In this document: positions 12,574 through 24,265 of the stretch, one piece after another
Layout of the letters: each line of letters opens with the position of its first letter
How positions within the stretch are numbered: the first letter of the stretch is position 1
From: Pyrenopolyporus hunteri
Taxonomy: Eukaryota > Ascomycota > Sordariomycetes > Xylariales > Hypoxylaceae
DNA: 64,000 nt
NCBI GenBank assembly: GCA_902806595.1
Contig: CADCXC010000013.1
Location: forward strand, 1,089,089 to 1,153,088
Direction: 5' to 3'
The notes under the pieces: generated by a model
Database searches by the model: none
What the model saw: the letters and a program-made list of their open reading frames with translations, nothing else
Told to the model about the DNA's origin: nothing
Program-made: the position numbers and the translations under genes

Positions 12574-13971
12574 ATGCTTGACGAGAATCTGCCCACTTTC
12601 TACTTCAGGCATTCGTCTAGTAACCCGCTCCTGAACCTCATCTACTTCACCCAGAATGGCTCCGAACCCGCGGCCGAATACTCACTTCAGAAAATAAACC
12701 CGGACTTACCCCAGTCCAGGAATAAATATGCCGTGGCCCTGGGAGACGCCGTCATCCAAGATGTCATCTTCGCCGAGGTCCTGATTGAGCCCGAATTTCA
12801 ACAGCCCAGTCTCTCCGCCGCCGAAATTAGGCAACAGAATGGTGTTCCTCCTCTTCCCGTACCCCTGATCCCCGACGGCTTTACCATACAGCTTTACAAT
12901 CCGGAACAGCAGGTTGCTGTGAAGGGCGAGAAGAGCGCCTGGACTGGGAAGGAGTCGTGGGAGTTCGAGATGCCTCAGCAGAGTTTTCGCATGCCCTCTG
13001 CCTCCAAAATCGATCGCCAACAATCTGACCCGGTCGCGAGCAGCCTCACTCCGAAAATCATGTTCAAGTGGAAGAGGGACAGCAAGTTCTCCAAAGATAT
13101 GACGTGCTACATGACAGGCACGTCGGTCGGGGGTAGGAAGAGCAAGGACCCGGATATTACCATAGCACTGTACAAGCATAGCAGGGAGCCCAGTCTTACG
13201 ATTTACGAACCGAACCTACAAAGGGTGGATATAGAGGATCGCAAAGGCCTCGAAGTCGTGCTGTTACTGGGCGCCGAGGTTATTCGCGAGATATACCTCT
13301 TCCCTAACCGAGACTCGTTCAATATTGGAGGCGCTGGTAGGCGAAGGAGCTCACGGCCCACACCAACCACGTCAACGTCGCCGGCGCATATCATGACCGG
13401 CGCGCTAGGAAACCTGCCACCTACGAAAACTACGTCGCCCATCACACAGCAACCCACCCCGCCCCAAGATACCATCATCGACGCCGAAACGAAGCGTTTG
13501 CAGGCCCTAGTCCAGCAAGAGGAGCGCGAGCGTGAGAAGCGGGACCGCGCGGAGCAGAAGCGCATCAAGAAGATGCTGGAGGAAGAGGAAAAGGAGCGCA
13601 AACGCCGCGACGCGGAAGTGGCCAAGGAGACCGAGCGCCTGCGTAAGCAGTTCGGCATCGAAGGCCAAGACTTCGGGCCCAAGCCGAACCTACCGCCCCG
13701 TCAAACTGCGGGCCCGAGCAACACCCAGCACACTCCTCAGCTCCAGCCTCCAGTCATCCCACCTCCTAGGCCCGTAAGCGCAGAGCCGCGCCCGCACGGC
13801 TTCGGCTCCTGGTTTCATGGCGTGGGGCCCACCCCTGGCGCCCCTATGCCGTTCGCGCTCGGATACCCTCACTACCACCCTCAGCCCCAGGGCCAGCCGC
13901 ATTTCGGCCGTAGGAGGGGCGGGAGCGCGGATAGTGGTAAGGTCCAGAAGAAGAAGAGTACTTTATTTTAG
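12574..13971 (+). CDS. Conserved fungal protein: globular N-domain, coiled coil, Pro-rich tail
   Basis: Single exon, 465 residues, starting MLDENLPTFYFRHSSSNPLLNLIYFTQNG. Residues 1-255 look globular: alternating hydrophobic strands, KIMFKWKRDSKFSKDMTCYM, then IYEPNLQRVDIEDRKGLEVV and LLLGAEVIREIYLFPNRDSF. Residues about 300-355 form a strongly charged helix (QQEEREREKRDRAEQKRIKK and EEEEKERKRRDAEVAKETER) predicted to be a coiled coil or single alpha helix. The tail is Pro/Gly/His-rich with SWFHGVGPTPGAP and ends in KKKSTLF. No signal peptide, membrane span or catalytic motif is visible. The pattern recalls fungal hypothetical proteins with a tubby/LURP-like beta fold, but that is a guess and I assign no function. 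Confidence 0.8.
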   Translation: MLDENLPTFYFRHSSSNPLLNLIYFTQNGSEPAAEYSLQKINPDLPQSRNKYAVALGDAVIQDVIFAEVLIEPEFQQPSLSAAEIRQQNGVPPLPVPLIPDGFTIQLYNPEQQVAVKGEKSAWTGKESWEFEMPQQSFRMPSASKIDRQQSDPVASSLTPKIMFKWKRDSKFSKDMTCYMTGTSVGGRKSKDPDITIALYKHSREPSLTIYEPNLQRVDIEDRKGLEVVLLLGAEVIREIYLFPNRDSFNIGGAGRRRSSRPTPTTSTSPAHIMTGALGNLPPTKTTSPITQQPTPPQDTIIDAETKRLQALVQQEEREREKRDRAEQKRIKKMLEEEEKERKRRDAEVAKETERLRKQFGIEGQDFGPKPNLPPRQTAGPSNTQHTPQLQPPVIPPPRPVSAEPRPHGFGSWFHGVGPTPGAPMPFALGYPHYHPQPQGQPHFGRRRGGSADSGKVQKKKSTLF

Positions 13972-15183
13972 AGTGTACCTATAAAAATCTTGGTTTGGGA
14001 CGAGGCCCGGACGGTCATATCGGGTTTGGGTTGGGCAGGTAAATATATAGACAAACGTACGTACATGACTTGAATGATACCCATGAGATATGTATCCGTT
14101 TTCGTGTTGTGTGCTTAACCTCATTTTGTCGCTGCGTATAAAGTCCATGATACTCTTTTATGAAGGACGAGGAAATGTTTATATTATAAACTTATTACGC
14201 TAGGGCGAATATCGAAAGCCCCCTTTTTCTTAGGGTTCGAGTAATACTGGCTCTGTTATGTTTACAGAGTCTGCAGAGGGTGCAACGTCAATTCGCGATG
14301 TATGATATTTATGTTATATGACTTGGGCATTTCATGGGATAGATTAGTTCGAGTATCTTATGACGATTCTAGCTACTGGTTTCAGACCTTTTATCCCAAA
14401 TTTCACCCTTTTCAATGATGTACTCAATATCATTAGTACCCGCCCTCCTCCGCAGTTTGATTCGTACTTATGGGCTTCTCACTGCGAATAGATACCCCAT
14501 GTATAATCGCCGAGGGGGCTACCAGTAGGAGCAAGTGCCGCCTAAACCCTCGTCCAAATAATGTAAGTAAGGCTTTTACACGGAGGTTGTATCTTTCCGA
14601 ACGCTTCTGCTACTTGACGAGTATAGCCAGTCACATCTCCTGGCGCCTTTGAGAGAGTCGTCGTTCATAATTGTATATATTAGCTCTTAGTTTGTTATGT
14701 ATAGTCGGCCTATCTTAGTACCTAGATAAAACGAAACTCAATGCGAGAGTTCCTAAGCTCTTACCCCTTTAGTTACTTCCGTCGTTAGCCACCGCCATAT
14801 TCTTTTCTGCCGTATATAGCGACTTGTTTCTACAGGGCTAGCTGTTATCAGGGGTTGCGTTATTCAGCAAAGACGGCTCTCGCCCTATACCTATGAGTTA
14901 TCTAAATATAAGCAGACCGGAGTACTCTCCCACCTTCCTGTCCCCCCCTTTTATCCTGCATGCTCTCGCCCCATGTGAAATGCTTCTAGTCCACTTCTGA
15001 AAATATTATCTTCTCCTGTCAAGCTTTGACAATGCGCTCAATCAATCCCACACTCACCATATTTCTATCTCACCACTCTCATCACTCTTACCACTTCCAT
15101 TGCTCCTACCACTTTCGCTACCCCTACCGCCGTCAACGCTATCGATACTATCAACACTATCGGCACTACTAACACCAGCAGCA
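13972..15183. other. Intergenic region
   Basis: About 1.2 kb with no supported gene. An open frame upstream of 15184, in frame from ATG 15100, is Leu/Ser/Thr-rich low complexity (SLPLPPSTLSILSTLSALLT) and probably belongs to the leader of the BRCT gene. Confidence 0.5.
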
Positions 15184-16729
15184 ATGGTCTCTGAAAGGGA
15201 TAAAGTTAACCACGGGGGTAAAGGGACGTCGACGACCTTCCACAAGTGCGATATCACTCTCGCCGCCCCGCTTGACGACGAATGGACCTACGATAACGTA
15301 GCGCGCTGGACCACATACAACGCCGGCATCTTCTGCAACGTCGTGGACAAGGATTCGACGCACGTCCTCGCCACTCCCGAACAGTACGCGGCGAGGACTC
15401 GCAACATCAAGAAGGCCCTCAAGTACGGCGCCCACATCGTGACCAAGGACTGGTTCGATGACTCCCTTGCCAAGAAAAGGCGTTGTAAGTCTATTACGGT
15501 TTCCGGTTCCTATCTAATCGTTATTACCCTATGGGAAAAGGATTCGGCTCGGGGGATTCGCTATCACGAACTGTTTTGCGAGGTGAAAGTTCCGATATAG
15601 AACGACTCCTGATATGCTAACGCGACTATTATATAGTGAATGAAAAGGCATACTCTCTCGTAGAGATGGAGAAGAAGGCAAAGAAGGCCCAGAAAGGCAT
15701 CGAGCAGGCCAAGAACTTCGTGGATCCCAGTAAGTCTCTACTATAGACATCCACGGTTGATTCGCGACACCTAGAAAGGTCAAGCTAACATCACTATGAG
15801 ATCTTAATCACATCTACCGAGACGAGACCAATTTCACCTACGCGATCACCTTGACTCGCAACGACGAGGAGAGCGGGAATATCGGCCAGAAATACCAACT
15901 ATTCGTAAGTACCTTATCTACCTAACCTATCCTAACCCTAACCTCCACCCCCCCTTTTCACCCGTTTCTCCCGCCCCCTCCATGCTTCTTCATAACCACT
16001 AACACCGCCCTTTCAACCCCCCTACAGCTCTGGGAATCCAACTCCAAGCCGCACCTATACCACTTCGCCGCCAAATTCTTCAAGAAGCCGCGCGACCACC
16101 ACCCCGCCATCTACCGCCCGAGCGAGGCCCCCGGCCCCCTGGAGCGCGAGCTGGCCGAGTTCGCGAACTTCTTCCGCGAGAAGACGGGGTCTCCCTAGGA
16201 CGAGCGCGTCGCCGGGGCCGGCGTCGCGCATTTGGGCCGCTTCGCGTACCAGCCTCCCGCGAGTAGCGGCGAAAAGCCCGGCAGTACGGCCGCCACCACG
16301 TCGTCGTCGTCGAGTCCGGAGACGGACAACGGGGAGGAAAGCCGACGCGCTGGGTCGGCAAAACAAGCTAGTCGTAAGCGCAAGAAGTGTGCGGAGTCCG
16401 GCCAGAAGGCTAGTCGAAAGCGGCAATGTAGGGAGAAGTATGATACTAAGAAGGCCATGGCTTCTTCGCCCTCCTCATCCTCTTCTCTTTCTTTCGCCTC
16501 TTCCTCTTTCTCGTCTTCCTCCTCTTCTGCGCGGGAACCTCGGGAATCCTCGAAACATGGGGGATCCCGTACGGCCGACGATTCTTGCGCTTGGGAAGTG
16601 TCGACTAACGAGAGCCTTCTCACGGACGAGGAGCTAGGGGATGAGAGTGACTATGAATATGATTTTATGGAGGGCGTCGAGGCTGAGGACGCCGCGGATG
16701 ACGACTCAGTGGTCTCTGAGGAGGAGTAA
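15184..16729 (+). pseudogene. BRCT plus WGR-like domain protein, broken by in-frame TAG
   Basis: Exons 15184..15484, 15637..15729, 15801..15904 and 16028..16729 all join in phase. Exon 1 is a BRCT domain (CDITLAAPLDDEWTYDNVAR, THVLATPEQYA, HIVTKDWFDDSLAKKRR). Exon 2 is a charged linker (EMEKKAKKAQKGIEQAKNF). Exons 3-4 form a WGR-like region (NHIYRDETNFTYAITLTRND, IGQKYQLFLWESNSKPHLYH, KFFKKP), a BRCT/WGR pairing also seen in PARP-type DNA-damage proteins. TAG at 16196..16198 stops translation after 222 residues, just after REKTGSP. Past it the same frame stays open for 177 codons and codes for a basic, then Ser-rich, then acidic nuclear-looking tail. A conserved WDER-type reading suggests TGG became TAG. 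A sequencing error, readthrough or a true truncated allele are all possible. BRCT domains bind phosphoproteins or DNA ends; the exact role is unknown. Confidence 0.75.
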
Positions 16730-17423
16730 ATGGGTCGAATACCGCGGGTAGGCTTAAGGAGGAGGGGACATCGTGCTGGCCTTTTTTACTCTAGCCTGAA
16801 CAGGCCGTTCTTTCGCGATGAATTCCGTATCGTTGTTTTCTAAAAGCATGGCGATGTTTTCCGCTGTGCTTCGCATATCTTTACCGGCGATCTGGCTGGC
16901 GGGTGGCTAGCTAGACTATTGTCTCGTATAGATCTACCACTGAGCCTCGAACGAGACCGTATGGTTGACCACCATACTTACCATAGTGATTCATGGCATT
17001 GGTTTTACACCACAATTCTCCATCTCCCTTCCACATCCAAGTTGAAGTAGCGTACTATCCCGTACCAATGCGAACTGGAATTCCTATGATTAAACATCTA
17101 CCACAACGCAACGCAAACGTAACGCCTCGCCCAGCCAAGTGGCCTCCCGTTCGCCTAGCTATGCAAATGCGCATCGACAGCCGTCGTAACGTCGTGAACT
17201 CCTCGCATCCCTCGACCCCGTCTATTTTTGGATATCTCGATCAACCACGAGTCTCTGCTTTGCCCCTTATGCTCAAGTACTCAGGCACCTAGGCATTAGA
17301 AGCAGTTTTCGAGCCTCGAGCGGCTTTAACTCAACCCCCTCCTTCCACTTCACTCCACTCCACTTCGATTCACCTCTCCCTCGCTCTCTCTCCCGCCCCT
17401 GATTTTCTTTCAATCCCCTCCCC
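16730..17423. other. Intergenic region between convergent genes
   Basis: About 0.7 kb of 3' flanks. An open frame at 16993..17292 has no recognisable feature. CACTTCACTCCACTCCACTT near 17346 is a short degenerate repeat. Nothing else seen. Confidence 0.5.
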
Positions 17424-18642
17424 CTAAAACCTCAACTTCGGAAACACAAACACCAGCAGCACCGCGAACACGGCGAGCCCCGCGATCCAGACGTACAGCA
17501 CGACGCGGCCCCACCAGCCCTTCCCCTCCGTCGCGCGCCGCAGCGCGCCCATGCGCCCCGCCACGGCGCCCAGCCCGCGCTCGTTGCGCTCGAGGTTCGC
17601 GCCCGCGGCCCGCACCACGTCCTCGTCCTCGCGCAGCGACGACGCGAACCGCTGCGTCGACTCCTTGAGCGCCCGCGCCATGCCGACCATCGACTCCGTC
17701 AGCTTGTCCTGCTCCGCGCGGTGGTGGTCGATTATGGCTTCGGTCGTTGCGGTTGCGGTGGCGGTTGCGGTTGTGCTGGTGGGGTCGGTGCGCGTGCCGA
17801 AGAGTTGCGTGCGGAGCGCGGTGGTCGAGGCTTTATCCTCGGTTGTTGTTGCTGTTGTGGTGGTGGGGTGCTGTTGTGGTTGTTGGGGCGTGGCGGCGGT
17901 CGTGCGGGATCGGAGGGTCTGGGATGTGCTCGTTGCGGTTGGCGCTTGCTGTGCTGATGTCGTGCTACCCGAGGTTCGGGAGGGCTCTTGGGTCTGCGGA
18001 GTGGGGAGAACAGTCGATTCATCCGCCTCTGCCTCTGCCTCGTTGTCTTGGTCTCCCCAAGCATCGCCGCCATCGTCGTCGTTATCGTCTCCCTGCCGTC
18101 CCGCCACCGAAGTCGACTCGATGCTCTCGCTCGGCGTAGCGATGATATCGCCTAGCAGGTCCTCGCCCTCGGAGCTATCGTCGTCGCTGTCCACGCTGAT
18201 CTCCTCGAGTTCGCGGAACCTCTCGGTGATCTGCTCGAGGGCCTCGCGCTTCTGGTTGAGGTCCGCCTGCATCTCGTGGCGGCGCGCGAGCACCTTTATG
18301 GCCAACGCATCCTGCTCGAGCTTCGTCAGGAGGGAGCGGGCATAGTCGATGTTCTGGAAGCGAGGTAGTCTGCGAGTTAGCCCTTTCTAGTCCTTTTTCT
18401 TTTTGTGTTTCCCATTTTTTCTCCTACGGCGGGGAATATTTGGGGCGAAGGGTAGGTAAGACACGTACGACTCTAGCCTTTGCGCGCTCATACTCGCTCG
18501 TCCTGAGTCGTCTCTCTCGCTCGGCGTCGGCGTGAAGAATGTTCTCCTGCAAACGGGCGAGCAGACGGTTGAGGTCGGGAAGGGGGTCTGCGTTGGATAT
18601 GGTGCGCCCTGGGGTGATGGGCGCTTGTGCTAGTCGCGCCAT
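17424..18642 (-). CDS. Use1-like SNARE (ER-Golgi retrograde transport)
   Basis: Exon 1 is 18469..18642 (MARLAQAPITPGRTISNADP then LNRLLARLQENILHADAERE). Exon 2 is 17424..18386, giving 378 residues with the CTAG acceptor that keeps phase; a nearby CGCAG acceptor does not. The N-terminal helices LLARLQENIL and RFQNIDYARSLLTKLEQDAL are the Use1 family signature. A long Asp/Ser- and Thr/Ala/Gln-rich disordered linker follows at about 130-260. The SNARE-type heptad helix is at about 275-345 (DKLTESMVGMARALKEST to LERNERGLGAVAGRMGALRR). The C-terminal anchor is VVLYVWIAGLAVFAVLLVFV. Use1 is the Qc SNARE of the ER that acts with Ufe1, Sec20 and Sec22 in fusing COPI vesicles returning from the Golgi. 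The linker is unusually rich in simple amino-acid runs. Confidence 0.85.
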
Positions 18643-19534
18643 ATTGTAAATAGTCGGCGGCGGAGTTTAGGCGTATGAATACCTTGAGAGGTCAATCAAT
18701 GAAAGGTGTGGGAATATATGTAAATGTTGGAAACAAAGTTGGATTTGTTTATTTTGTAAAGGAATTTGGAAGTTGTATCAGGATTGCAGCATGAAGTACG
18801 CGTCCCTTTGTATAAGTAGGTACAGTACAATGCCAATACATGTCAATACAAATACGTATGACATGATGCCCCCCGGGTATAAAAGTATGACTGATCTCGT
18901 TGGTGGGGCAGCCGGCCCCCGCAGCCAGGTAAGCTTAGGGGGTTAGGGAGTTTCTGTAGGTATTTTTAGCGTCTTCAATAGCCGACCACCTGCATATGCC
19001 CAGTATAATACAACCATGGCTCTCCCTACATGCACCTACCTAGGTACACTATTTACTGTAAACAACCTGTCGGAAATTGGAAGCACGTGGATGGGATACA
19101 TGTGTGTAAGTCACCCCTTATACGTCAACGATATTGCCGAATTCAGAAATACGTAAGTATTAAGCAAGTCGTGCGTATTATTCGAGTAAAGTATACATGA
19201 TCGACGAGCCTCGCCTATGATAAGCATAACATCTAAGCTAAGCATAGAGCCCGTCTACCAGAGCAATGTATAAAGCTCAGATTCACGTACACAAGTCACA
19301 CACGCACATATCCATCTATCACACGTAGCAAATAAAGCCGGAGCCGTTCCCGAAATGCAATGCCCGTATTAACGATGCGGTTTCCCGCGTACATCGGTTA
19401 GGGGTATACTGATAACTATCACTGGGCTGCCCCCTCTTAACTAACCTGCCCATGATACCACGCCCCCCTTGAATTCGCCCACCCCAAAATCATAACACCC
19501 CAGCTTATGGCTAGTCCAGAGCGAATATACGCCA
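18643..19534. other. Intergenic region
   Basis: 5' flank of the Use1-like gene and 3' flank of dcp2, about 0.9 kb. Contains CACCTACCTAGGTACAC at 19033. The frame at 19507..19722 is antisense to the end of dcp2. Nothing else supported. Confidence 0.5.
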
Positions 19535-22313
19535 TCAACGCCGTGCATTACCGGATGCGCTCTCTAAGAAATGCAACAGAAAACTCCTATCCGCCGATGA
19601 CAGTGGAGCTTGGCTCCCACGTCTCGGCGAATTTCCCTGCTGGCTTAACATCCCGTCGCCTCCGCTGGAAGCAACCGAGCCCAACCGAGACCGCGGAGCC
19701 GCGTCGGATCCGAACTGATTAGCCACCGCGAGCTCCTTCCCCTTGCCCTGCTCGAAATTCGATGGCGATTTCCCGAAGAGGGAGAGAAGCGTGTTCCGTT
19801 GCTCAGGAGTCGAGTCCTGCCGGAATTGCATGCTACCCGGAACCGGCAATGCTGACGCGGAAGGAGGGGCTTGAAATAGCGATAGCGGATTGGGCTGGGT
19901 GCCCTGATTCGTACCATACGGATACGAATGTGCCGGGTCCGCGAAAGCCCTAGGCGACGATTGGCCTAGCCGTTGTTGTGTCTTCTGCGGTGGTAGCTGA
20001 TGAGGTCTCGGCGACGAATTCGTGAAAGAAGGAGAACCCTTATTAAACGAGGACTTCCGACTAATCTGTGATCCCCTCGTCGGATATCGGCCAGTCTCTG
20101 ACGCAGCCGCCGAGGCCGTCGTGTTCTGCGACGGTGAATGGCCAGGCTGAGGACGGGATAGTATGGTGAGCGCGCGGAATGGGAGATTCGCCTCCGGGTT
20201 CATTTGTATTGGGCGGTTGTTTTCGTGAGCGGCGGCCCGCATAGAATTAGCAGCAGGAGGCTGATTGGGCCATTGCTGCTTCTCGCCTTCGCTTAGCTGC
20301 GAAGAACGACGGGTAATGTTCTCCCCCTCCACCCTGTCTTGCGATATCGAGGAGTCGCTCTTCTTGAACATATCGAGCAAGCCTACACGATGCTTATCGG
20401 TCGGGCGCATGGCTCGCATGCCAGAGCTCGGTTGGGTCGTGGGGCTATTGTTTAGCGCCGCGCCATTAAAACCGGAGATCATACCCGGGACCTCATATTG
20501 ACCAGCAAACCCGTTACCTGGAGCGGGGAACTGGCGTTGGTGGCTCTGTTCGGCTGGCATATTGGCGAGCTGCCCTGGTAGTTCTGGCACGAGGCGTTGG
20601 TTAACATCTGGCTGTGTCGCACCACCTTTCAGAACGTTCAACAGGTTTGCCGGATGGGCGGGTAGCTCGGTAGGGAGCGTCCTCTCGGGGTACGCATCTT
20701 GCGCGCTGCGGTAATGAGCCTGGGGACCTTGTGTAGTATATTGATTCCCTTGTAACGGCTCGGATGGTCTTGACCGACCAGCAGCGTGTTCGGCAATCTG
20801 TGGGGATGAAGCCATACCACGGAGGAGCATAGCCTTTTGCACCTGAGGTGGTAATGGTTGCGGATGTACGAGCGGTACGGGTTGGTTCCGGAACTGGGGG
20901 GGCTGCTCTGAGAAGGCGGACGGATTGGGGAGCTCGGTGGTAACGTTAACATACGGTCGAGCCCGATATTGCTGCCCGTATCCTGTGTTTGTATTCGTGT
21001 CGGCCGAGAACCGGGTGGATGCTCCGTAATTAGAAGTGGGCACCTGTTGCTCAGGGTAATGGTGGTGAGAAGTCTGGACTTCTGGGGCATCGTTATATGT
21101 ATAGTGTAAGGGTTGGCGAGGCTCTCTCTTTTGTGCTTGTCTGGGTGTCCCCTCGTTGCTAGCCAGTTTTGGTTGTAGAAGAGACATGAGAGCTTGCCCA
21201 GCTTGCTGGTCCGACGTCGAAGATAATATTTGGAGGCCCTGCGTTGGTGGCTTGACCTTCAGCAGCCGTTGCAACTCCTTTGTCGCGCTGTCGATAAACT
21301 CGGGGTGTGTTCCCGGGGCAGTAGGCACCTGGGCTGGTTCGGCGATAATGTTGTCATCCGTCAGGGTGTCCTCGTAGAACTGAGGATGATGATGATTACC
21401 AGGGCCGCTAATTCTCTGGGCGTCTAGTTTCTTCTGTTTCACTACCCATTGCCGTAGCTGAACCATGAAGGGAGCAACCATGTAGAATTTATCGTTGGGA
21501 GGGCCGCCATTTTTCCCGGCGCCCTTCCGCTTACGGTACGCCGGGAGCTCTTCAACCTTGTACCATTTGATGCCGCCGATCTCCTTCCGCGTCCTAGTCT
21601 CAAACACAGTGTCCTCCGGTATGCCACGAAACACATACAGTCGAACCTGTTGGTCATGCATAGTAACCTCGAGGGGATGGACTGGCTCGTTCTTATCGAC
21701 AATACCAGCTGCGCGGAGGTCATACCCTGTCTCTTCATAGACCTCGCGGATGGCGCAATCGAGGTCATCTTCGTCTTTGTTAATCTTCCCTCGCGGGAAG
21801 CTCCAACTCGCGCCTTTCTTGTAACCCCGAACAAGGACGGCGGCATCCATCTTGTCGTTGAGCATGATCGCTCCTCGGACGGGGATTCTCGTCTTATATT
21901 CCATGAACTCCTCGAAGGCCTTGATATGACTTTCGGCAGAGAAGGACGCGAGGAGAGGGCAGTGCTGGAACATCTTGAGGCTGAAGCTCCGCAACGACAT
22001 GGACGGTAAGGCCGGATCTAGGGGCCGGATAAAGTCTTCGTAGAACCATTGTGCTTCTTCAATTTGGAAGCAGATGCGCGCCACGGAGGATAGGTCTTCT
22101 CGGGGGAGGTTTATGATGAACCGAACACAGAGATCGTCCAGCCCTAAGGAAGAATGTTAGCTGGTGCCATACCAATACGATGATGACGACGACGACGACG
22201 CGCCCAACGACGCGCCCGATTCGGCAGTCGATGCCGGGGCAAAATAAAGGCCACCACGTCTAGGGAAAGTAGTAATACGTACAATCTTCTAAAGCCATCT
22301 TGTCTTGCGCCAT
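19535..22313 (-). CDS. dcp2: mRNA-decapping enzyme Dcp2
   Basis: A short exon 1 (22283..22313, MAQDKMALED) is spliced over a 139-bp intron to exon 2 (19535..22143). The junction makes LEDWLDDLCVRF, the universal start of Dcp2 box A, giving 879 residues. The N-terminal regulatory domain includes EEAQWFYEDFIRPLDP. The Nudix domain has FPRGKINKDEDDLDCAIREV then YEETGYD at about 129-152, with the metal-binding REVYEE glutamates intact. Box B (APFMVQLRQWV) ends the catalytic half. The enzyme hydrolyses the m7G cap of mRNA in the cytoplasm and P-bodies with Dcp1 and Edc3. The C-terminal ~620 residues are disordered and Pro/Gln/Ser-rich, punctuated by short leucine motifs (LLNVLKGG, LLDMFKKSD, LLSLFGKSP, FLLHFLESA) resembling helical leucine-rich motifs that bind Edc3. 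Confidence 0.96.
22179..22200. repeat. GAC/GAT trinucleotide run inside dcp2 intron 1
   Basis: About seven GAC or GAT triplets on the plus strand, within the intron at 22144..22282. Short and non-coding. Confidence 0.7.
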
Positions 22314-23606
22314 ATTGGACTCGACTTTCTCGCATGACCGTAGGGGAGGCACCTTGTGTTCAGCCGGAAAGTCGACCAATTGTGAGGGTAGCGCCACAAG
22401 CGGGCGACTAATGAGGGGTGACGTGGATGGAGGGTAGCTTCGGGGGGGAACTCGAAGAAGCACAAACCGCGCCCAAATGGGTTTGTTATTGATCGAGTAG
22501 TACCGATGATGGAGGATCGGGCTTCTGATGCACGATCTGATCGAGTATAGGCAAGGTAGGTAGGGTTTGAGGTAGGGTTGAGGTAAGGCAAGGTAAGGGT
22601 AGGTAACAGGTGATTGTTGTGCGAAGCGAGAAATTTAGAATGGAGGAGAGCTGAACAAATGCTGTTGCTGTTTGGAAGTTGCTGAGTTGACAGGTTAGGA
22701 TCTGCCGATGCAAGTGGGGGAGCAAAAGATGATACCTTGGGGCCTTGTGGCTGATAAGCTTGCTAGTGGCAGAACGTGGCCTGTGCTGATTGCATCCGAA
22801 CCGTGCCAAGCCCCTACCGACATAAATATAGGTACCTAGGTATCTGTACAGCTACCTACATGCATGTACCGTGCTGTTTGGTTGTTCGCACCAAAGTACC
22901 TAAGTCTTCCTGCACAAAGAAAAACTACAGGTATCAAATGTCGTTCGTTATTGTTCTTTGTTTGAAAGTGAGAATAGGGCCTCTGCGGTAAAGGTTTAAT
23001 TAAATCCCTTTCTCCACAGTGCCTGGTTGTGCTTTTCTGTGGAGCACATGTAACTACCATCCTACTGTGTCACCATTGTGAATATGTACGTATATACATT
23101 ATACATGCGAGTGCCCATGTCTTTGGTACCTATGAATAATTCTCCCCTTCGAGATTCCGAGCGCAATCGAATTATCTTACAATACTATAGGTGTACCCGA
23201 ACCACTGCATTGTAACTGCGTGTATATTTACCGTGCGAATCCTCAGGATAACAGATAATGAGATTCATAGAAGATAGGTACTTTGTGCTGCTTGAGAATA
23301 GCTTCCTTCATGTCCACTCGCAGATGCATACCACCCTAAATAGAGTATTAGATTTGTATTCAAAGTTTTGCTATCCATATACACCTAAATGGATATCCGC
23401 GAGAAAAGACGCATGCCTAGGTGTCTACATAGTAGTTTGTTTACTTCGAAAGCAAGATCCCTGGGTACGTAGCTTGTTGTGTTACTCATCCCCATGCCAG
23501 CAGCTTCACAGCTTCAATCATAATAAAAGTCTACCCAAACGGAGTATGCACCTCATAAAGGTCCCCAAAAGGAACATTCCTGGCTCTTAGCGCCGTAAGA
23601 TTGCGA
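22314..23606. other. Intergenic region upstream of dcp2
   Basis: Contains the dcp2 promoter (GGTAGGTAGGGTTTGAGGTAGG repeats near 22555) and ATAGGTACCTAGGTATC at 22829. Open frames here (22776-22991, 23258-23590) have no recognisable domain. Confidence 0.5.
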
Positions 23607-23612
23607 CATATT

Positions 23613-24265
23613 CACGCCGGACCATAAGCAATTTTTCCGCCAAACCGCCAATTCAAAGAATTTCTAGAAATTCAAGTTGAAGACCCACTTTATTACAGGG
23701 GTGCGCTAAAGCTATAGGGCTTACAGCGCATACAACCACTAAATCTCCCTGTAAATATAGGGCTTATAGCGCTCAATACCGCTATAAAACTCGTCGCATA
23801 AACCTTACGCGTTTTACACACTTATTGCACTTACGCAACACCACTGAGCCATTTAAAACCTACCTCTTTCTAAATAATATTAATCATTAATTAAAGCGAT
23901 TATTATATTTAATCGCATAAGATTGTCGCTATTCGACAGGTTGTAATTGAATAATGCGTACGTGGGTAGGTAATTGAGTAATGCTTCGGTACGTACTTTT
24001 TGAAGACTACCTAGATTACATAATCGTAAGGTACCTAGGTACAATGAGATGCCCTGAAGGTAAGGGGAGAATAGCGTTATAAGCCCTGTAATTATAGGGA
24101 GTCAGTTAAAAGCTATCTAATTGGTCAGTTTTATAGTGACCGTATGCGCTGTAGTCCCCTATAACTTTAGCGCACCCCTGTATTTAAAGTGGGCCCTTCA
24201 ACTTGAAAATCTGGAATATTTTCGATTTGGCGGTTTGGCGGAAAATCTTCTTACGGTCCGGCGTG
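23613..24265. mobile_element. MITE-like non-autonomous DNA transposon
   Basis: A 653-bp element bounded by inverted repeats of about 120 bp, 23613..23733 and 24142..24265. Both begin CACGCCGGACC and share CCGCCAAACCGCCAA, TTCAAGTTGAAG, ACAGGGGTGCGCTAAAG and ACAGCGCATAC, with scattered mismatches. Weaker inverted matches continue inward (CTCCCTGTAAATATAGGGCTTATA against its partner near 24075-24110). The hexamer CATATT directly flanks both ends (23607..23612 and 24266..24271), as expected for a target-site duplication. No transposase frame exists. The superfamily is not assignable: a 6-bp duplication fits few known families. Confidence 0.85.

Noticed and set aside
15100..15183. Upstream in-frame ATG for the BRCT gene
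   Set aside because: The added 28 residues are low-complexity Leu/Ser/Thr from a repeat-like leader; the ATG at 15184 gives the more ordinary start.
17551..18345. 264-codon plus-strand frame opposite the Use1-like gene
   Set aside because: Antisense shadow of a GC-rich, low-complexity coding exon; the minus frame carries the conserved SNARE and membrane anchor.
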